DNA of 27,942 bases from Branchiostoma floridae (Eukaryota > Chordata > Leptocardii > Amphioxiformes > Branchiostomatidae). Both the position numbers and the translations under genes were made by a program. Within the stretch, counting starts at the first letter, position 1, and each line of letters starts with the position of its first letter. The notes below the pieces were generated by a model, which saw nothing but the letters and a program-made list of their open reading frames with translations, had not been told where the DNA came from and ran no database searches. The stretch spans positions 1 to 27,942 of the forward strand of contig NW_023365843.1 of NCBI RefSeq assembly GCF_000003815.2, in the 5' to 3' direction. Shown here piece after piece: positions 24,815 to 27,942 of this stretch.

Positions 24815-27800
24815 GGAAGTATCCCAACATTTTGCGGTTTGCACCCTTCGATTCCTTGCTAAGCAACCTTTCCAACCATACCAAGCTTTTCAGGCCGGAA
24901 CTTAATGCCCAAGCTACAGTCGCGTCATTAAGTCACCCCCTTACCCGCTGCCGTGACAGGCGGTGCTTAGAAAAGGTCTTAGCGGTTGTGCCTAAACAGA
25001 GCCCGTATGCTCAAGAATATCTCGAGAAGGAAGTATGCCAACATTTTGCGGTTTGCACCCTTCGATTCCTTGCTAAGCAACCTTTCCAACCATACCAAGC
25101 TTTCCAGGCCGGAACTTAATGCCCAAGGTACAGTCGCGTCATTAAGTCACCCCCTTACCCGCTGCCGTGACAGGCGGTGCTTAGAAAAGGTCTTAGCGGT
25201 TGTGCCTAAACAGAGCCCGTATGCTCAAGAATATCTCGAGAAGGAAGTATCCCAACATTTTGCGGTTTGCACCCTTCGATTCCTTGCTAAGCAACCTTTC
25301 CAACCATACTAAGCTTTTCAGGCCGGAACTTAATGCCCAAGCTACAGTCGCGTCATTAAGTCACCCCCTTACCCGCTGCCGTGACAGGCGGTGCTTAGAA
25401 AAGGTCTTAGCGGTTGTGCCTAAACAGAGCCCGTATGCTCAAGAATATCTCGAGAAGGAAGTATCCCAACATTTTGCGGTTTGCACCCTTCGATTCCTTG
25501 CTAAGCAACCTTTCCAACCATACCAAGCTTTCCAGGCCGGAACTTAATGCCCAAGGTACAGTCGCGTCATTAAGTCACCCCCTTACCCGCTGCCGTGACA
25601 GGCGGTGCTTAGAAAAGGTCTTAGCGGTTGTGCCTAAACAGAGCCCGTATGCTCAAGAATATCTCGAGAAGGAAGTATGCCAACATTTTGCGGTTTGCAC
25701 CCTTCGATTCCTTGCTAAGCAACCTTTCCAACCATACCAAGCTTTCCAGGCCGGAACTTAATGCCCAAGCTACAGTCGCGTCATTAAGTCACCCCCTTAC
25801 CCGCTGCCGTGACAGGCGGTGCTTAGAAAAGGTCTTAGCGGTTGTGCCTAAACAGAGCCCGTATGCTCAAGAATATCTCGAGAAGGAAGTATCCCAACAT
25901 TTTGCGGTTTGCACCCTTCGATTCCTTGCTAAGCAACCTTTCCAACCATACCAAGCTTTTCAGGCCGGAACTTAATGCCCAAGGTACAGTCGCGTCATTA
26001 AGTCACCCCATTACCCGCTGCCGTGACAGGCGGTGCTTAGAAAAGGTCTTAGCGGTTGTGCCTAAACAGAGCCCGTATGCTCAAGAATATCTCGAGAAGG
26101 AAGTATCCCAACATTTTGCGGTTTGCACCCTTCGATTCCTTGCTAAGCAACCTTTCCAACCATACCAAGCTTTTCAGGCCGGAACTTAATGCCCAAGCTA
26201 CAGTCGCGTCATTAAGTCACCCCCTTACCCGCTGCCGTGACAGGCGGTGCTTAGAAAAGGTCTTAGCGGTTGTGCCTAAACAGAGCCCGTATGCTCAAGA
26301 ATATCTCGAGAAGGAAGTATCCCAACATTTTGCGGTTTGCACCCTTCGATTCCTTGCTAAGCAACCTTTCCAACCATACCAAGCTTTCCAGGCCGGAACT
26401 TAATGCCCAAGGTACAGTCGCGTCATTAAGTCACCCCCTTACCCGCTGCCGTGACAGGCGGTGCTTAGAAAAGGTCTTAGCGGTTGTGCCTAAACAGAGC
26501 CCGTATGCTCAAGAATATCTCGAGAAGGAAGTATCCCAACATTTTGCGGTTTGCACCCTTCGATTCCTTGCTAAGCAACCTTTCCAACCATACCAAGCTT
26601 TCCAGGCCGGAACTTAATGCCCAAGGTACAGTCGCGTCATTAAGTCACCCCCTTACCCGCTGCCGTGACAGGCGGTGCTTAGAAAAGGTCTTAGCGGTTG
26701 TGCCTAAACAGAGCCCGTATGCTCAAGAATATCTCGAGAAGGAAGTATCCCAACATTTTGCGGTTTGCACCCTTCGATTCCTTGCTAAGCAACCTTTCCA
26801 ACCATACCAAGCTTTTCAGGCCGGAACTTAATGCCCAAGCTACAGTCGCGTCATTAAGTCACCCCCTTACCCGCTGCCGTGACAGGCGGTGCTTAGAAAA
26901 GGTCTTAGCGGTTGTGCCTAAACAGAGCCCGTATGCTCAAGAATATCTCGAGAAGGAAGTATCCCAACATTTTGCGGTTTGCACCCTTCGATTCCTTGCT
27001 AAGCAACCTTTCCAACCATACCAAGCTTTCCAGGCCGGAACTTAATGCCCAAGGTACAGTCGCGTCATTAAGTCACCCCCTTACCCGCTGCCGTGACAGG
27101 CGGTGCTTAGAAAAGGTCTTAGCGGTTGTGCCTAAACAGAGCCCGTATGCTCAAGAATATCTCGAGAAGGAAGTATCCCAACATTTTGCGGTTTTCATCC
27201 TTCGATTCCTTGCTAAGCAACCTTTCCAACCATACTAAGCTGTCCAGGCCGGAACTTAATGCCCAAGGTACAGTCGCGTCATTAAGTCACCCCCTTACCC
27301 GCTGCCGTGACAGGCGGTGCTTAGAAAAGGTCTTAGCGGTTGTGCCTAAACAGAGCCCGTATGCTCAAGAATATCTCGAGAAGGAAGTATCCCAACATTT
27401 TGCGGTTTGCACCCTTCGATTCCTTGCTAAGCAACCTTTCCAACCATACCAAGCTTTCCAGGCCGGAACTTAATGCTCAAGGTACAGTCGCGTCATTAAG
27501 TCACCCCCTTACCCGCTGCCGTGACAGGCGGTGCTTAGAAAAGGTCTTAGCGGTTGTGCCTAAACAGAGCCCGTATGCTCAAGAATATCTCGAGAAGGAA
27601 GTATCCCAACATTTTGCGGTTTGCACCCTTCGATTCCTTGCTAAGCAACCTTTCCAACCATACCAAGCTTTCCAGGCCGGAACTTAATGCTCAAGGTACA
27701 GTCGCGTCATTAAGTCACCCCCTTACCCGCTGCCGTGACAGGCGGTGCTTAGAAAAGGTCTTAGCGGTTGTGCCTAAACAGAGCCCGTATGCTCAAGAAT

Positions 27801-27863
27801 ATCTCGAGAAGGAAGTATCCCAACATTTTGCGGTTTTCACCCTTCGATTCCTTGCTAAGCAAC

Positions 27864-27870
27864 ATTTCCA
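27864..27870. other. Right-hand array junction
   Basis: The last unit follows the consensus through GCTAAGCAAC (27,863), shows one mismatch (CTTTCCA to ATTTCCA) and leaves the repeat after TTTCCA at 27,870. Up to that point the terminal unit is as conserved as internal ones, so there is no zone of decaying copies before the edge. The break falls in the first member of the unit's internal near-duplicate C-TTTCCA motif. Confidence 0.85.
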
Positions 27871-27942
27871 CAGCTCCGGACGCTCCTTCATGTGCCTTGA
27901 CGCTGCCTGCCCTCTTCTTTTTTTTACAATAGCATCTTTTTT
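27871..27942. other. Unique right flank, no gene seen
   Basis: Seventy-two bases with no full-length match to the repeat. A CTCCGGA near the start and CATGTGCC further on weakly recall CCGGAACTTAATGCCC of the unit, so a badly decayed repeat tail is possible. The remainder is pyrimidine-rich. No open frame of useful length fits in it. Confidence 0.6.
27910..27932 (+). promoter_or_regulatory. Polypyrimidine tract followed by AG (possible splice acceptor)
   Basis: Sixteen uninterrupted pyrimidines (27,910-27,925) end in eight T, then ACAATAG places the first AG at 27,931-27,932. Family knowledge: a pyrimidine tract closely followed by AG is the usual layout of 3' splice sites and of trans-splice acceptors in trypanosomatids. 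It could equally be simple low-complexity DNA, or a T run able to stop RNA polymerase III. The window ends ten bases later, so no downstream exon can be checked. Confidence 0.25.

Larger units (their letters stand above)
1..27870. repeat. Satellite-type tandem array, 214-bp unit, about 130 copies
   Basis: Seen directly: the same 214-bp unit recurs head to tail without interruption. Landmarks such as the XhoI-type CTCGAG, the TTCGATTCC block and the ACTTAATG block return every 214 bases from the first bases to about 27,870. All copies have the same orientation and no other sequence is inserted. Copies differ from one another by a handful of substitutions, so pairwise identity judged by eye is mostly above about 95%. 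The phase shifts by only five bases over the whole array, through five single-base insertions. Size, homogeneity and lack of coding capacity fit satellite DNA in the sense used for eukaryotic heterochromatin. The left end lies outside the window. Host and chromosomal position are not determinable here, and I do not recognise the unit as a named satellite family. Confidence 0.97.

Noticed and set aside
1-27870. Telomeric repeat or LTR-type element
   Set aside because: There is no short G-rich telomere motif, no terminal inverted or long terminal repeats, and no transposase, integrase or reverse transcriptase frame.

Overview
The window is almost entirely one satellite-type tandem array. A unit of exactly 214 bp repeats head to tail, all in one orientation, about 130 times from base 1 to about base 27,870. 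It then stops abruptly and is followed by 72 bp of non-repeat sequence (27,871-27,942). The array is already under way at base 1, so its left end and full length are not visible. I find no credible protein-coding gene and no recognisable tRNA, rRNA, CRISPR array or insertion sequence.

The unit is 50% GC. By hand count one copy holds A54, C61, G46 and T53, with 11 CpG against about 13 expected, so CpG is not clearly depleted. Copies are nearly identical and differ mainly at about ten recurrent two-state positions. Length is held very tightly: I count only five single-base insertions and no deletions in about 130 copies. Every typical unit carries an 8-bp perfect inverted repeat, a 7-bp GC-rich hairpin, a short 11-bp near-palindrome, an XhoI-type palindrome and, in nearly all copies, a HindIII site.

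The recurrent variants are linked and recur in blocks. One variant class appears nine times at spacings of 7, 24, 10, 21, 7, 14, 17 and 27 units. Rare private changes show a seven-unit duplication (about 12.4-15.4 kb) and a 21-unit relationship (8.2-8.8 kb versus 12.7-13.3 kb). A cluster of one variant fills 4.06-6.41 kb. This is the pattern expected from unequal exchange and gene conversion, with an irregular higher-order structure of roughly seven units (about 1.5 kb).

The 115-codon open frames that overlap every 214 bp are a by-product of the repeat: 214 is not a multiple of three, the frames open at TTG, and the common variants change amino acids in both frames.

The organism cannot be named from this sequence. 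A large homogeneous satellite of this kind suggests a eukaryotic nuclear genome, such as a centromeric, subtelomeric or other heterochromatic block. The lack of strong CpG depletion mildly favours a lineage without heavy CpG methylation, or a very young array. The right flank has a 16-base pyrimidine tract followed seven bases later by AG, which resembles a 3' splice or trans-splice acceptor. That is only a hint.
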